DNA of 64,000 nt, taken from contig CP130629.1 of assembly GCA_030644725.1 (NCBI GenBank), forward strand, positions 4,781,586-4,845,585, read 5' to 3'. Made by a program: the position numbers and the translations under genes. The DNA comes from Candidatus Electrothrix communis (lineage in GTDB: Bacteria; Desulfobacterota; Desulfobulbia; Desulfobulbales; Desulfobulbaceae). The notes beneath the pieces were generated by a model, which had not been told where the DNA came from, made no database searches, and saw nothing but the letters and a program-made list of their open reading frames with translations. Numbering within the stretch: the first letter of the stretch is position 1; each line of letters opens with the position of its first letter. This document shows, piece by piece, positions 36,039 through 45,978 of this stretch.

Positions 36039-36746
36039 CTACTTGTTCCACAAGCATTTCTGCTCTGCTTGCTCATCAGGCGAAAAACTCACTACACCCT
36101 TAAAAGTCTTCCTGTGGAGAGGAGAAGGACCAAATTTAGCCAGTGCAGCACGGTGTGCCTTGGTTGGGTATCCCTTATGCTGCTGAAAATTATATTGCGG
36201 GTATTGGAGATGATATTCCGCCATCAGACGGTCTCGGGTTACCTTGGCGATGATTGAGGCTGCGGCTATTGAGGCACTTTTTGACTCCCCTTTGGTCAGA
36301 GCCTGCTGAGGAAGTTCCATCGGCACCTTGAACGTCCCGTCAACTAAGAGAAAGTCAGGCGATACCCCGCCGTTTTTTCCACAGTCCAGCACAGCCCGCT
36401 GCATGGCAAGCAGGGAGGCTTGAAGGATATTTATCCGGTCGATCTCAGCTGGATCAGCAATTCCCACGCCGATAATTGCATCAGAATCGTGCAACACTGC
36501 ATAGAGTTTGTCGCGCTGTTTTGCTGTAAGTTTTTTGGAGTCGCGATAATATTGGGCCTCAGGCTCAGTAGGTAGGATTACGCAGCCAGCAACAACTGGT
36601 CCAGCTAAGGGACCACGACCGGCCTCGTCAACTCCGGCAACTTGAAGGAGCCCTTGTTTTCTCAGGCTACGCTCGTAGGCAAAGGTATCACCGTCTGGAT
36701 TCGACGGAAAAAGGAAGGAAGAAGAGGTGGCTGTATTTTTACGCAT
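36039..36746 (-). CDS. rnhB: Ribonuclease HII
   Basis: Removes ribonucleotides from DNA and RNA from hybrids. Motifs: GVDEAGRGPLAGPVVAGCVI with the first catalytic Asp and Glu, DSKKLTAKQRDKLY, FLLVDGTFKVPM, and KSASIAAASIIAKVTRDRLM with the later Asp. The N-terminal 35 residues are longer than usual; the true start could be internal but no strong ribosome binding site decides it. It is the last gene of the ffh-rplS operon and ends at the bidirectional terminator. Confidence 0.94.
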   Translation of the reverse strand: MRKNTATSSSFLFPSNPDGDTFAYERSLRKQGLLQVAGVDEAGRGPLAGPVVAGCVILPTEPEAQYYRDSKKLTAKQRDKLYAVLHDSDAIIGVGIADPAEIDRINILQASLLAMQRAVLDCGKNGGVSPDFLLVDGTFKVPMELPQQALTKGESKSASIAAASIIAKVTRDRLMAEYHLQYPQYNFQQHKGYPTKAHRAALAKFGPSPLHRKTFKGVVSFSPDEQAEQKCLWNK

Positions 36747-36796
36747 GGTATATAAAAGCGCACCTCTTCATTACGATCTTTCTCTTTGTTAGGTTA

Positions 36797-37147
36797 TTAT
36801 ACCCTTCCACGCTCGCGAATACGAGCTGCCTTACCCCGAAGATCACGCAGGTAGTACAGACGAGAACGACGCACCCGACCCTCGGAAACGACTTCAATTG
36901 TTTCGATACGAGGTGAATGAAGGGCAAAGGTCTTTTCAACGCCGACTGCACCATGAGAGATTTTACGCACGGTAAAGCTAGCATCCATTTTTCCACGTTT
37001 TCTTTTCAGGACAACACCCTGAAATATCTGAACGCGTTCCTTGTTTCCCTCAATAATACGTATATGCACCTTTATAGTATCTCCCGGACGAAAATCCGGC
37101 AGGTCAAAACGCATTTGCTCCTGATCAATCTTATCAATAATATTCAT
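36797..37147 (-). CDS. rplS: 50S ribosomal protein L19
   Basis: The start, ATG 37147 ([20 protein letters not shown]), gives the normal 116 residues; the frame is open to 37207 but the extra residues do not fit the family. [40 protein letters not shown] and [20 protein letters not shown] are L19 signatures. L19 sits at the interface of the two ribosomal subunits. It lies between the SPOUT methyltransferase gene and rnhB. Confidence 0.96.
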   Translation of the reverse strand: MNIIDKIDQEQMRFDLPDFRPGDTIKVHIRIIEGNKERVQIFQGVVLKRKRGKMDASFTVRKISHGAVGVEKTFALHSPRIETIEVVSEGRVRRSRLYYLRDLRGKAARIRERGRV

Positions 37148-37278
37148 ATTCTTATGTCTTTTTGCGGATATTGTTCTCGCAACATCCGATGGATGCCTCC
37201 GTTCCACCCCAGATTATATCAATCAACTAACGAATTTTTCTTTCTTCCATTCAATTTTGGCCGACAGTTTACTCGTTA

Positions 37279-37881
37279 TCAGCCTATCTCTTCTCGATTA
37301 CCGCATAGTCGATCTAAACAGATCGAGGCGGCTGAACGCACCGAGAGATGATTATATGTTCCCGACCCCACGATAGGGGGGAGGGCTGCATCAGCCTGCT
37401 CTACCACCTCAGGAGCCAAGCCCCAAGCCGTTCCGAGGAGGAGAAGCACTGATCTTCCTTCCTGAAGCGTGCTTCGTAATGCCTTATAGCTGATTCGTTT
37501 ACACAGCTGACCGGCACTGGTAGCAACTACCAAAGGTACTTGTTGTTCGCCCTGCTCACTCATTTCAGCAAGAACTTGGCCCAGGTTTGCACGTATTTGG
37601 ATGATCGACAAGGCTTCAGCGCGATCTGGATTAACTGTGCCGCCATATCCTTCGGTCCAATGACCTGCAATATTCGCAGCCAGCTCCTGCTGCTGCTCAT
37701 ACGGGGTCACTACCCAGTAGGTTCCTACCCCAAAGGTTTTTCCTGCTCGGGCGATATCATGTAAGTCCAAGTTGGTGACCGCAGAGCCAATCAACTCCTG
37801 TTTTTTATTGACAACGGGATAATGGACCAAAGCGATATCCAGTCGAAAAGCTGTGTTCACTGTGTCCAATATCTCAGTCAT
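37279..37881 (-). CDS. TrmD-linked SPOUT RNA methyltransferase family protein
   Basis: About 200 residues from ATG 37881 ([20 protein letters not shown]). It belongs to the family found between trmD and rplS in many Desulfobacterota, predicted to be a knotted SAM-dependent RNA methyltransferase. The C-terminal [20 protein letters not shown] and [20 protein letters not shown] fit the trefoil knot and SAM site. The RNA target is not known. The start overlaps the trmD stop by 8 bp, so translation is coupled. Confidence 0.85.
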   Translation of the reverse strand: MTEILDTVNTAFRLDIALVHYPVVNKKQELIGSAVTNLDLHDIARAGKTFGVGTYWVVTPYEQQQELAANIAGHWTEGYGGTVNPDRAEALSIIQIRANLGQVLAEMSEQGEQQVPLVVATSAGQLCKRISYKALRSTLQEGRSVLLLLGTAWGLAPEVVEQADAALPPIVGSGTYNHLSVRSAASICLDRLCGNREEIG

Positions 37882-38644
37882 CTTGTGGCTGTCCTGCCGC
37901 CGCTGCCTGCTGCACCTGACTGAAAAGCCCAGCTTGACGCAGCTGTTTTTTTTCCGCTTTTGTGAACTCAACCTTACGTAAAAGCTCAGGTCGTCTATCA
38001 AGGGTCTCACGCACTGAATCGAGAAAGCGATATTCTTCAATTCGGGCATGATCACCGCTTAGCAGCACATCCGGTACGGTTAGTCCTGCAAACTCACGAG
38101 GGCGTGTGTACTGTCCATGTTTCAGCAGGCCGCAACTGAAGGTGTCTCTTGTCGCGGAATCGGCACAGCCCAAGACTCCCGGCAGTACCCGAGTAACAGA
38201 GTCAATCACCACCATAGCAGCCAATTCCCCACCGGTAAGGATATAATCCCCGATGGATAATTCTTCGTCAACGTAGAGGTGGCGAAAGCGTTCATCCACT
38301 CCTTCGTAGCGTCCGCACACCAGAATGAGTTTTTCCAGGCCAGCTAACCGCTCGGCAGTTTTCTGATTATACACGGAACCACGAGGAGAAAGAAGCACAA
38401 CAGTTCCCTGGCTCTCCGCCTGAACATCTTGTAGGCAGGCCGCCAGCGGTTCCGGTTTCATCACCATGCCTTCACCGCCACCAAAGGGGCGGTCATCGGT
38501 CATGGCATGTTTATCTGTTGCCCAATCCCTTATATTATGGAGGTTCACCCTGATTTGATCAGCCTGTATGGCTCTTTTCAGAATGCCTTCCTGTAAGGGG
38601 GTGGTAAACAGATCCGGAAAAATTGTCAGGATCTCAAAGCGCAT
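37874..38644 (-). CDS. trmD: tRNA (guanine-N1-)-methyltransferase TrmD
   Basis: Methylates G37 next to the anticodon and so prevents +1 slippage. ATG 38644 gives the usual start [70 protein letters not shown] and [20 protein letters not shown] are the knot and SAM site. The frame reaches 38668, but those extra codons would overlap rimM. It lies 7 bp behind rimM and overlaps the next gene by 8 bp. Confidence 0.96.
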   Translation of the reverse strand: MRFEILTIFPDLFTTPLQEGILKRAIQADQIRVNLHNIRDWATDKHAMTDDRPFGGGEGMVMKPEPLAACLQDVQAESQGTVVLLSPRGSVYNQKTAERLAGLEKLILVCGRYEGVDERFRHLYVDEELSIGDYILTGGELAAMVVIDSVTRVLPGVLGCADSATRDTFSCGLLKHGQYTRPREFAGLTVPDVLLSGDHARIEEYRFLDSVRETLDRRPELLRKVEFTKAEKKQLRQAGLFSQVQQAAAAGQPQDD

Positions 38645-38651
38645 CAAATCA

Positions 38652-39203
38652 TCAGCTGTTGATCTCAAGGAGACCCGGAGGCAAGGAGACCGTCACTTCA
38701 TCTTCATCAACAGCATGAAGAAACTCCGGTATCAACGGTATCAGGTACTCCTCTTCCTCACCCTGTACGCTGAGAAGATCCTGAGCGCTGTTAGAAAGAA
38801 AGCCTGTGATACGCCCGATAGCTTGACCATCAGTGGTCTTTAAGAGTTTGCCTTCCAGATCCCTGAGGTAAAATTCATCAGGATCAGGTTCCGGCAGCGC
38901 ATCTTTATGAACATACACCTGTGAACCAACGAGTTTTTCCGCACCGTTGCGATCATTGCACCCTTCAAGCTGGAGCAGCACAGAGTTTTTCTGTACTCTC
39001 GCACGCTCAACCCGGTAGGTAACGGATAGTGCGGCGCGGTCTTCGGAAATAAGGAGCAATTCCGAATAATGCAGCATTGTTTCAGGGGAGCCTGAAAAAG
39101 GAAAAACCTTGATCTCTCCCCGAATGGAGTGCGCTTTGGTTATCTTCCCCAAGGGGACAAAGTCCTCAAGGTTCTCAACGTCTTTATGGCTGGCATTAGG
39201 CAT
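38652..39203 (-). CDS. rimM: Ribosome maturation factor RimM
   Basis: Chaperone for the head of the 30S subunit. The N-terminal RimM barrel reads [20 protein letters not shown], and the C-terminal PRC barrel reads [18 protein letters not shown] and [20 protein letters not shown]. The start at 39203 ([15 protein letters not shown]) sits 4 bp behind khpA; the longer frame to 39263 overlaps khpA and is unlikely. Length 183 residues, normal for RimM. Confidence 0.94.
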   Translation of the reverse strand: MPNASHKDVENLEDFVPLGKITKAHSIRGEIKVFPFSGSPETMLHYSELLLISEDRAALSVTYRVERARVQKNSVLLQLEGCNDRNGAEKLVGSQVYVHKDALPEPDPDEFYLRDLEGKLLKTTDGQAIGRITGFLSNSAQDLLSVQGEEEEYLIPLIPEFLHAVDEDEVTVSLPPGLLEINS

Positions 39204-39207
39204 ACAC

Positions 39208-39438
39208 TTACTCGACGATCTCAAGTCGAGAGCGCTTTTCATCTTTTGCCGCCATTGCGGCAAGGACGGTTCGCATAGCCCGAGCCGTACGACCCTGCTT
39301 TCCGATTACTTTTCCGAGGTCATCCTTGGCAACCCGAAGTTCAACGGTAACTGTCCCGTCTTCTTCATTTTGTTCGGTCTGCACCTCTTCCGGTTCATCA
39401 ACAAGCCGGGTTGCAATAAAAGAGATAAGCTCTTTCAT
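39208..39438 (-). CDS. khpA: KH-domain RNA-binding protein KhpA
   Basis: This 76-residue KH protein has the GxxG loop in DDLGKVIGKQGRTARAMRTV. It corresponds to KhpA/YlqC, which pairs with KhpB/Jag and is normally found between rpsP and rimM, as here. The middle segment EVQTEQNEEDGTVTVELRV is acidic. It is 14 bp behind rpsP and 4 bp before rimM. Confidence 0.93.
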   Translation of the reverse strand: MKELISFIATRLVDEPEEVQTEQNEEDGTVTVELRVAKDDLGKVIGKQGRTARAMRTVLAAMAAKDEKRSRLEIVE

Positions 39439-39452
39439 TCGGCAGCTCCTTG

Positions 39453-39710
39453 TTACGCAGCCTCAATAACAGGAGCGGCGTACTTGTCTATCAGGTTTTT
39501 GACGGTTCCAGTAGGTGTGGCCCCTTTTCCCATCCATTCTTGGAGTTTTTCCGTATCCAGTTTGATAACGGCGGGATCCTGCATAGGATCATAGGTTCCG
39601 ACAATATCCAAAAATTTTCCATCGCGCGGTGCCTGTGAATCGGCAACGATTATACGGTAAAACGGTTGTTTTTTGCGTCCTTTTCTGGTTAAACGAATTC
39701 GTACTGGCAT
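39453..39710 (-). CDS. rpsP: 30S ribosomal protein S16
   Basis: 85 residues, starting MPVRIRLTRKGRKKQPFYRI and including IVADSQAPRDGKFLDIVGTY, the S16 signature. The C-terminus KNLIDKYAAPVIEAA is short. It is the second gene of the operon, 60 bp behind ffh. Confidence 0.97.
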   Translation of the reverse strand: MPVRIRLTRKGRKKQPFYRIIVADSQAPRDGKFLDIVGTYDPMQDPAVIKLDTEKLQEWMGKGATPTGTVKNLIDKYAAPVIEAA

Positions 39711-39770
39711 TGTTCTGGTTTCTCCTGTGGAATCTTTATGTTTCTTTAGATTGTTTTAATTAAAGTCAGG

Positions 39771-41123
39771 TTAGCGTCGCAGTCCCTTAGGTTTTTTTCG
39801 TCGTTTACCGCCTGTGGTGACCACCGCCTTGCCCTGCATTTTTTTCATCATCTTGAGCATCATGGTGTAGCTTTTCAACACGCGGTTTACATCCTGAAGC
39901 GAGGTGCCGGAGCCCTTAGCTATACGTTGTCGACGACCGGCATTGATTATCTTGTAATTTGCCCGTTCCTTTTTGGTCATGGACAGGATGATTGCCTCGG
40001 TCTTTAACATCTCTTTTTCATTGGGTGCCGGAGCATTTTGCAGTTGTTTGAGCTTGTTAATGCCGGGAACCATGCTCATGAGCTGTTCCATGCTCCCCAT
40101 TTTCTTGATATTCTGCAATTGATCAAGAAAATCCTGCAAGGTGAAAACATTTTTTCGTATTTTTTGGGCAAGTTTTTTTGCCTCTTTCTCGTCAACAACC
40201 TGCTCTGCCTTTTCAATGAGCGATAAGACGTCACCCATTCCCAAGATGCGGGATGCTGTTCGATCAGGATGGAAAACTTCAAGGGCATCAAGGGCTTCGC
40301 CCACACCGACAAACTTGATCGGCTTCCCGGTTATTTTTTTAACGGAAAGGGCAGCGCCGCCTCGGGCATCGCCTTCCATCTTGGTCAGGACAACACCGGT
40401 GATTTCAAGATCGGTATTGAATTTATCCGCAACAGTGACTGCATCCTGACCTGTCATGGCATCCGCCACGAACAGGACCTCGGACAGACGTACTGCTGAG
40501 GAAATTTCCTGCAACTCGCCCATGAGTTGCTCGTCAACATGGAGTCGTCCGGCGGTGTCGATAATCACCGTGTCATAACCGGATTTTTCTGCCTCATCCA
40601 CAGCTTGGCGGGCAATATCCACCGGGCTTTGTTCTACAGAGGAAGCAAAAACCGGAACTTCAATCTGCTCACCGAGTACATGCAGCTGCTCAATAGCAGC
40701 CGGGCGATAGACATCAGCCGGGACTAAAAAGGGCTTCCGACCTTTTTCTTTTAATTGACGAGCAAGCTTGGCAGAAGTTGTTGTCTTACCTGAGCCTTGG
40801 AGGCCAGCCATCATAATGATAACAGGCTGTGCTCCGTCGAGCCGTAAGGGTTCTGCTTCGCTGCCGAGCAGGGTGACCAGCTCTTCATAGACAACTTTGA
40901 CGACCTGCTGTCCCGGTGCCAGGCTGGCCAGCACCTCTTTTCCGACAGCCTTTTCAGTCACCGAAGCGATAAACTCCTTAACGACCTGGAGATTGACATC
41001 GGCTTCAAGTAAGGCTTTGCGCACTTCGCGCATGGCCTCTTCAATATTCTCTTCTGTCAGTCTGCCGTGCCCGCGCAGTTTTTTAAACACGCCTTCAAGG
41101 CGATCTGTTAAATTTTCAAACAT
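39771..41123 (-). CDS. ffh: Signal recognition particle protein Ffh
   Basis: The 450-residue SRP54 homologue targets nascent membrane proteins. The N domain opens MFENLTDRLEGVFKKLRGHG. GTPase motifs are GLQGSGKTTTSAKLA (G1), DTAGRLHVDE (G3), TKMEGDARGGAALS (G4) and KFVGVGEALDALEVFHPDR. The Met-rich M domain ends in the RNA-binding part (IAKGSGTSLQDVNRVLKSYT, then MMLKMMKKMQ). It is the first gene of the operon ffh-rpsP-khpA-rimM-trmD-SPOUT-rplS-rnhB, whose promoter must lie in 41124-41340. Confidence 0.97.
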   Translation of the reverse strand: MFENLTDRLEGVFKKLRGHGRLTEENIEEAMREVRKALLEADVNLQVVKEFIASVTEKAVGKEVLASLAPGQQVVKVVYEELVTLLGSEAEPLRLDGAQPVIIMMAGLQGSGKTTTSAKLARQLKEKGRKPFLVPADVYRPAAIEQLHVLGEQIEVPVFASSVEQSPVDIARQAVDEAEKSGYDTVIIDTAGRLHVDEQLMGELQEISSAVRLSEVLFVADAMTGQDAVTVADKFNTDLEITGVVLTKMEGDARGGAALSVKKITGKPIKFVGVGEALDALEVFHPDRTASRILGMGDVLSLIEKAEQVVDEKEAKKLAQKIRKNVFTLQDFLDQLQNIKKMGSMEQLMSMVPGINKLKQLQNAPAPNEKEMLKTEAIILSMTKKERANYKIINAGRRQRIAKGSGTSLQDVNRVLKSYTMMLKMMKKMQGKAVVTTGGKRRKKPKGLRR

Positions 41124-41340
41124 GATCCACTGAAATTAGAGTAATCGCTTCGTTAACACACATGGATGGTGCTAATAACCTGCTGGCAGTTTGCCAGCAA
41201 TGCAAAACAGCACGAACAAAACAGAATTATTTACCCCATGCACGCAATTATGTCAAGCAGGAAGCCGAAACAATCGACATCTGTTAAGAATATTGGAAAT
41301 CAGGAAGGTTACAGCAGGAAGGCTTTTTCTTGGCGACTTT

Positions 41341-41376
41341 CAAGGCAAGGTCTGATGTGAAGCGGACCTCGCCTTG
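41341..41376. other. Hairpin behind fabD
   Basis: CAAGGCAAGGTC pairs with GACCTCGCCTTG (one mismatch) around a 12-base loop. It follows the fabD stop and a T8 run. The T run precedes the stem in the fabD direction, so it is not a textbook terminator, though it may still end or protect the fabD transcript. Confidence 0.45.
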
Positions 41377-41392
41377 GTGGAGGCAAAAAAAA

Positions 41393-42343
41393 TCAACCTG
41401 TAATAATATCAACTGCTTTTTCCAGTAATTCAGGGCTATCGAGCTGCACGCAGGTTACAGGGCTTTTGCGAGGAAGGATCTTGCGCATCATTCCGCTGAG
41501 CACTGTTTTCGGACCGAGTTCAACAAAAACTTCAACTCCGTCCTCAATCATGCGGTTCATGGATTCATACCAGCGTACCCGCGAGGCGATCTGGCGGCCC
41601 ATGATATCTCGGATTGCTTCCGGTTCTGTTTCCTGGGTGGCAGTCACATTAAAGAGGACAGGGACTTGGGGTGTATGAAACGGGATTTTCGCCATGCAGG
41701 CGGAAAAATCCTCCACGGCCCCGGCAACAAGAGGGCTATGATTTGCTACAGATACTTTCAGGGCGACGATTTTCTTTGCCCCGTTCTCTCGACACATTTC
41801 GCTGAAGCCGTCCAGTCCTTTCTGATCGCCGGAGATAATAATCTGTTGTTCTGCATTATGGTTGGCCACAACAACGACTCCGGCACCGGTGTAGCTTTTG
41901 AGCAGGTTATCAATCTCTTCAATGGTTAGTCCGAGAACCGCAAGCATACCGCCGGGGTTGGCTGTTCCCTCGCGTTCCATAAATTCGCCACGTTTAGTCA
42001 CCAGGGTCATGGTGTCTTCAGCTGATAAGACGCCTGCGGCCTGAAGGGCCGAGTATTCACCGAGAGAATGTCCGCCAGCATAGGCTGGCACAAAGTCGGG
42101 TAAGGCTTTTTTGAGTTGCTGCCAGCAAATCAGGTTGATTGCTGTCAAGGCGGGTTGTAAATGTAAGACCCTGGTCAGGTCTTCTATTGGCCCCTCAAGG
42201 CAGAGCTTTTTCAAGGGAAAGCCGGATACTTCTTCGGCCATCTCCATTAATGCGGCAGCTTCTTGATCTGCTTCGATCAGCGCTTGACCCATACCTATAT
42301 ATTGCGATCCCTGACCGGGAAAGAGTATTGCTGTTTTTTTCAT
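41393..42343 (-). CDS. fabD: Malonyl-CoA:ACP transacylase
   Basis: Loads malonyl groups onto acyl carrier protein for fatty-acid synthesis. The start is MKKTAILFPGQGSQYIGMGQ. The nucleophile serine is in YAGGHSLGEYSALQAAG, the substrate-binding Arg in TLVTKRGEFME, and the catalytic His in KVSVANHSPLV. Length 316 residues, normal. It is alone here, without acpP, fabH or fabG next to it. Confidence 0.96.
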   Translation of the reverse strand: MKKTAILFPGQGSQYIGMGQALIEADQEAAALMEMAEEVSGFPLKKLCLEGPIEDLTRVLHLQPALTAINLICWQQLKKALPDFVPAYAGGHSLGEYSALQAAGVLSAEDTMTLVTKRGEFMEREGTANPGGMLAVLGLTIEEIDNLLKSYTGAGVVVVANHNAEQQIIISGDQKGLDGFSEMCRENGAKKIVALKVSVANHSPLVAGAVEDFSACMAKIPFHTPQVPVLFNVTATQETEPEAIRDIMGRQIASRVRWYESMNRMIEDGVEVFVELGPKTVLSGMMRKILPRKSPVTCVQLDSPELLEKAVDIITG

Positions 42344-42581
42344 GGCTTGTTTCTATCAGGTGTTACGTGGTTTAATGAACTGTTTTTCGAGATATCGGCA
42401 GTTGTTTGACGTTACTCCTTCTTGCCTATGTTTCATAGGGAGCCTGACGTCTATGGCCGATTATACTTGCAATGTCTTTTTCTGCAAAAGGATAATTTTC
42501 ACCGCTCGGAAAGAGTAGGGGAGGTTGTTGAGGGAGGAACGAGCGGGGTGGAGAAGGATTTACAGACCAACTTCACGTCCC

Positions 42582-43009
42582 TTATTTACCTTTAGACGCA
42601 ATATCAAGACGAAGATTTGAACCAGCTCCTGAAAATTGATAATCAATGATAGTTCGCTGAATGTGCGGAAACATTTTCTTTTTTCGATTGATAAACGAGC
42701 TGATTTCAAGTTTTGCCCGATTGATTTGATCAATATTACCGGGGGTAGACAAAGTTTCGACAAGTTCTTGGATTCTTTTGTCTTGCTCATCTTCAGGGAA
42801 CATTGTCAGGTTCCACACTACCACTGCAAATTGTATGGAATTTTTAATATCATTATCGTTTCTACAATCTGTTAAAAGAGGTTCTGCAAATTTTTCTATT
42901 ACATCTGACATTTTTTCTATGCCTTTTGTATTTACAGAAACTTTTTTGCCAGAAGCCCGCATTTTTCTTATAAGTCTAGCTTGAGCACTATTTTTCTTTT
43001 TTTTTTCAT
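42582..43009 (-). pseudogene. Uncharacterised protein, start region shifted at a poly-A run
   Basis: A 126-codon frame from 42962 (MRASGKKVSVNTKGIEKMSD) ends LRLDIASKGK. The same frame reads well further upstream (KNSAQARLIRK) to a run of ten A bases right behind an ATG at about 43009, but that ATG is out of frame by one base. Either the A run lost or gained a base or slippage is used. The product is helical and soluble (IQFAVVVWNLTMFPEDEQDK); I do not recognise the family. It lies next to the cassette array and may be a fourth, damaged cassette. Confidence 0.55.
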
Positions 43010-43056
43010 GCTGTTTTCAATCTTGATTTTTTAACGGGGTGCGTCCCCTATTTATT

Positions 43057-43063
43057 GTTAACA
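43057..43063 (-). other. Outer box (R'') of the NYN cassette attC, rest lost
   Basis: On the minus strand, TGTTAAC directly follows the NYN stop and is the exact complement of GTTAACA at the cassette start (43620-43626). The following 30 bases are not attC-like but hold a short GGGG-N5-CCCC hairpin, so the site is truncated or replaced. Confidence 0.7.
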
Positions 43064-43603
43064 CTATTTCTGCAAATAATCCAACCACTGATTTAACGAT
43101 ATAAACTCACTTGCAGCGTCTCTTAATTCTTGAGCTACATGATCCCAAAAAACTACTGTAATTTTGTATCCCTCAGATTTTAGATCTTCGATAACTGGCA
43201 CATAATCTTTGTCACCAGCGACTAATATAATTTCTGAGTTGGCTTTATCTACTTTAGTATATGCATCCTTAGTAATTGCATGGGCTATAGCAACATCAAC
43301 TTTCTTCTCCTTACCCGCAGCATTCCTGTCGTAAGTAACAACCTCAAAGCCTTTGCGCTCAACCATTTTCCAGAAGCTATCTGATGGAGGCGGCGACCCC
43401 CACAACTTCGCGCAACCCACTTGTCGCTTGTCTTCACCGCATAGATATTCATAAAGTTTTCCATAATCCAATTTATATAAAAAATTAAATACACGCCGCT
43501 CGAAGGAATCGTAAAGATCAACCGCCATTCCTTCATTAATCGCGGAGACTCGCTGGCCTTCTATAAAAACATTTGAATTATCTATATATGTATATGAAAG
43601 CAC
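43064..43603 (-). CDS. NYN-domain (PIN-like) putative ribonuclease, integron cassette gene
   Basis: A 179-residue protein starting at GTG 43603 with AAGGAG upstream. It is a LabA/DUF88-type NYN domain: YIDNSNVFIEGQRVS (first Asp), KKVDVAIAHAITKDAY (second) and IILVAGDKDYVPVIEDLKSE (third), the acidic triad of PIN-like nucleases. The gene fills one cassette: TTAACA at its 5' border (43620-43625) matches the outer box TGTTAAC (43057-43063) right behind its stop. The rest of its own attC is replaced by a GGGGACGCACCCC motif. Typical of small cassette genes of unknown role. Confidence 0.88.
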   Translation of the reverse strand: MLSYTYIDNSNVFIEGQRVSAINEGMAVDLYDSFERRVFNFLYKLDYGKLYEYLCGEDKRQVGCAKLWGSPPPSDSFWKMVERKGFEVVTYDRNAAGKEKKVDVAIAHAITKDAYTKVDKANSEIILVAGDKDYVPVIEDLKSEGYKITVVFWDHVAQELRDAASEFISLNQWLDYLQK

Positions 43604-43619
43604 GATAGCTCCTTTGTAG

Positions 43620-43680
43620 TGTTAACGTCGCGTTCACTGGCCCGCGCTGTTTGCGGGTCCAGTGGAACAGTTGGTTCGAC
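43620..43680 (-). other. attC recombination site 1 (61 bp)
   Basis: Read on the minus strand: outer box GTCGAAC, 5-base spacer CAACT, inner box GTTCCACTGG, a GC hairpin (CCCGC/GCGGG), inner box CCAGTGAAC, 5-base spacer GCGAC, outer box GTTAACA. The first inner box has one extra C compared with the complement of the second, the extrahelical base expected of attC. The first outer box is the complement of the start of its own cassette (GTTCGAC at 45979-45985). Confidence 0.88.
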
Positions 43681-44148
43681 ATTTAATTATTTGTTCCAAT
43701 TATATCTCTGAGGTCTTCATCTAATGATTTTAACAAATTAGGAACTTCCTTTGTTGTAAAGTCATGTGCTTTTTTCCATGTGGCTAAATCTATGGTTTCT
43801 CCTCTTTCACTTTTCTGATCGACACCATGTAAAAAGTCTATTGAGATCTCATATAACCCCTGCCAAAAAGCATCTATCTTTTCTATAGTTTCTTTTGGTA
43901 GATAGATTTTCTTAACCTTATAATAAGTCAAAAAATCTTGCATTTTTTCATTAGTGATGTTCCTTCGTTCTTCTTTCGATGGTCCTTCAGCCCACTCAAT
44001 TAGGCTAACATAATTGCTCACTGCTTCTTCAAATAGAACTATCTTTTCATAAACTGTGGTTACCGTTAGCGCGATTTCATCAAACACCTTTGTGTATCTG
44101 GTGTTTTGTTTGTGAGCCTCAATTTGTAAAGAGCTTTTGAATTTTTCC

Positions 44149-45783
44149 GACCTGTGCGGTTAGATTAATTTTCACTACCCTCACGCGTGACATGCGATTA
44201 ATATTATAGAAGGATAGACTGATATTTCATGTGGAGGGATCAGAATGACTGGGTATAAAGTCAAAGTAAGCGTTGAACTTGTAGAGTGTAACGAATCTAT
44301 TAGCGATAGCCCGACGAAGCAGCAAGATGGCAGTTTCAATATGGTTATCAGTGAGAAAGATGCTGTAAGTATAGACAAGTGCGAAAAAACCATTTTACAA
44401 ACCGCATATCCGACAATACGGTCTGCTTTATCCGAGCACCTTACCGGGGTGTCTCAAAAAAAAGCTGGTGAGATGAGTGAAGCCGGAGAACAAGTAATTC
44501 AAAATAGTTGTCCATATAAAGTTGATGGGGAAGCCGGACGATTTGCATTCTTTACTCATAGTATCCTGAAGGGTGCCGACGTGCGATACAACACCGGTCA
44601 AGATGTTTTTTCGTGCCTGCATGGGAAAGAGTATTACCGAACCACAGGTTTCAAAGAAATAGCTTTGATTTACGGTGATACGGAAGAATCATACAGAAAA
44701 ACAACACGATTAATCAATCGCATCCGGTACCAGGAAAAAGACGGCACCCCATCCCGTACACTTCATGAAGCTACAGAGCGGGAAGGAACTGCCCTGCTTG
44801 AGCATATAACAAAAAATCCGAACAAATATTATCCCGGCATGGCTTTGAAGAGACCGGGATATATCAAGAAGAGAATCCAGAGTATACTCAATCAGTCCCT
44901 TTTTTCTGGATCAGGAGAAGATTGACGACGCAGTCTCTCTTTGTACAGAAGTATGTGGCTTTTCTGATGGTTACATAGATAATCCGATAGGCTACGAGGA
45001 TCCTTCTGAAACAATCAACATAGCGGTGGATGATGTTAATGTAAAAGACAGGAAGATAACAGAATTCCGGGGCAGAAAAGAACCGCGCATACAAGGAAAT
45101 ACGCACATAACACAATCGCTCGTCTTTCTCACAACGGGACAAAATATGTCTTAAACGGAGCGTCCATAACCTCTCTTCTTCCTATTATAATGTCTTTTTT
45201 ACTTGCTAACGGTCTTTCCGGGAAACGATTCCAGTTTTTTACTGATGGTCATACAGTCCTGAATACAGCAATTATATATTTTTATTCCTGGAAAGAAAAT
45301 ATGGGAATAATATTGGACTGGTACCACCTTGGTAAGAAGTGCGGGTAGTTGCTGAGTCAAACAATGAACGGTCGGAAATTACGCAATGAAGTTCTCAATA
45401 AACTCAAGCCGTTGCTTTGGTACGGTCTCACAGATAAAGCAATTGAGTTTTTGCGTGAGATCCCGGAGAAGGATATAAAGAACGTTCAATCATTAGAGAA
45501 ACTCATTGCCTACCTGGAAAGGAACCGACCTTATATCCCCTGCTATGCTGCCCGAAAAGAACTCGGACTTTGTAATTCGAGTGCTGTCGGTGAAAAGGCG
45601 AATGATCTGATTGTGTCAGAACGACAAAAACATAATGGGATGAGCTGGACCAAAAAGGGAACAGTGGCCTTGGCTACGATTACTGCCCTTAAGCAAAATA
45701 ATGAATACAGAAAGTGGTTTGAGGAAAAGGATATTGATTTTAAACTGGCTGCTTAGACTAAAAAATGGCTAACCGCACAGGTT
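44149..45783 (+). mobile_element. Insertion sequence 'IS-X' copy 1 (1635 bp), family not assigned
   Basis: The ends are GACCTGTGCGGTTAG and CTAACCGCACAGGTT, a 15-bp inverted repeat with one mismatch. A 10-bp duplication flanks it. It is nearly identical to the inverted copy at 46246-47881. The transposase is DDE-like, but I cannot place the family with certainty. Confidence 0.9.
44245..45756 (+). pseudogene. Transposase of IS-X, copy 1, broken
   Basis: The start MTGYKVKVSVELVECNESIS (ATG 44245, GGAGGG upstream) is intact for about 190 codons. An A7-to-A6 deletion near 44810 and a T-run deletion near 44905 then destroy the frame, and a G-to-T change makes TAG at 45346. The C-terminal part (45349-45756) is preserved: MNGRKLRNEVLNKLKPLLWY and SWTKKGTVALATITALKQNN. 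FFTDGHTVLN and ILDWYHLGKKC give candidate acidic residues of a DDE core. Confidence 0.8.
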
Positions 45784-45978
45784 GAATTTTTCCAACTCAA
45801 CTTCAGTCTCGGCCCTCAAATTGGCTTTGTGTGTTTCTAGTTTTTCATCATATTCATTTTTGATTGCCCCTTTTAGTCTTTCAGATATCCATGTACGGAA
45901 TAGAAAGGCAAGTATTCCAGTAATAACAGTACTTGAAGTGATAGATGCTAATATTATTTCTATATTTTCCATTTTTTA

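Larger units (their letters stand above)
44139..45793. repeat. 10-bp target duplication flanking IS-X copy 1
   Basis: GAATTTTTCC lies at 44139-44148 and 45784-45793, directly outside the IS ends. Confidence 0.93.
43683..45972 (-). pseudogene. Membrane-anchored coiled-coil protein, cassette gene split by an IS
   Basis: Removing the IS (44149-45783) and one 10-bp duplication joins VELEKF with KSSLQIEAHKQNTRYTKVFD. The restored protein of about 210 residues starts MENIEIILASITSSTVITGI (ATG 45972), a single membrane segment, followed by a charged coiled coil (NEYDEKLETHKANLRAETEV) and a helical C-terminal domain ending DLRDIIGTNN. Such small membrane coiled-coil proteins are frequent in cassettes and phage regions; no function is known. 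The cassette runs from 45984 to attC site 1. Confidence 0.82.
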
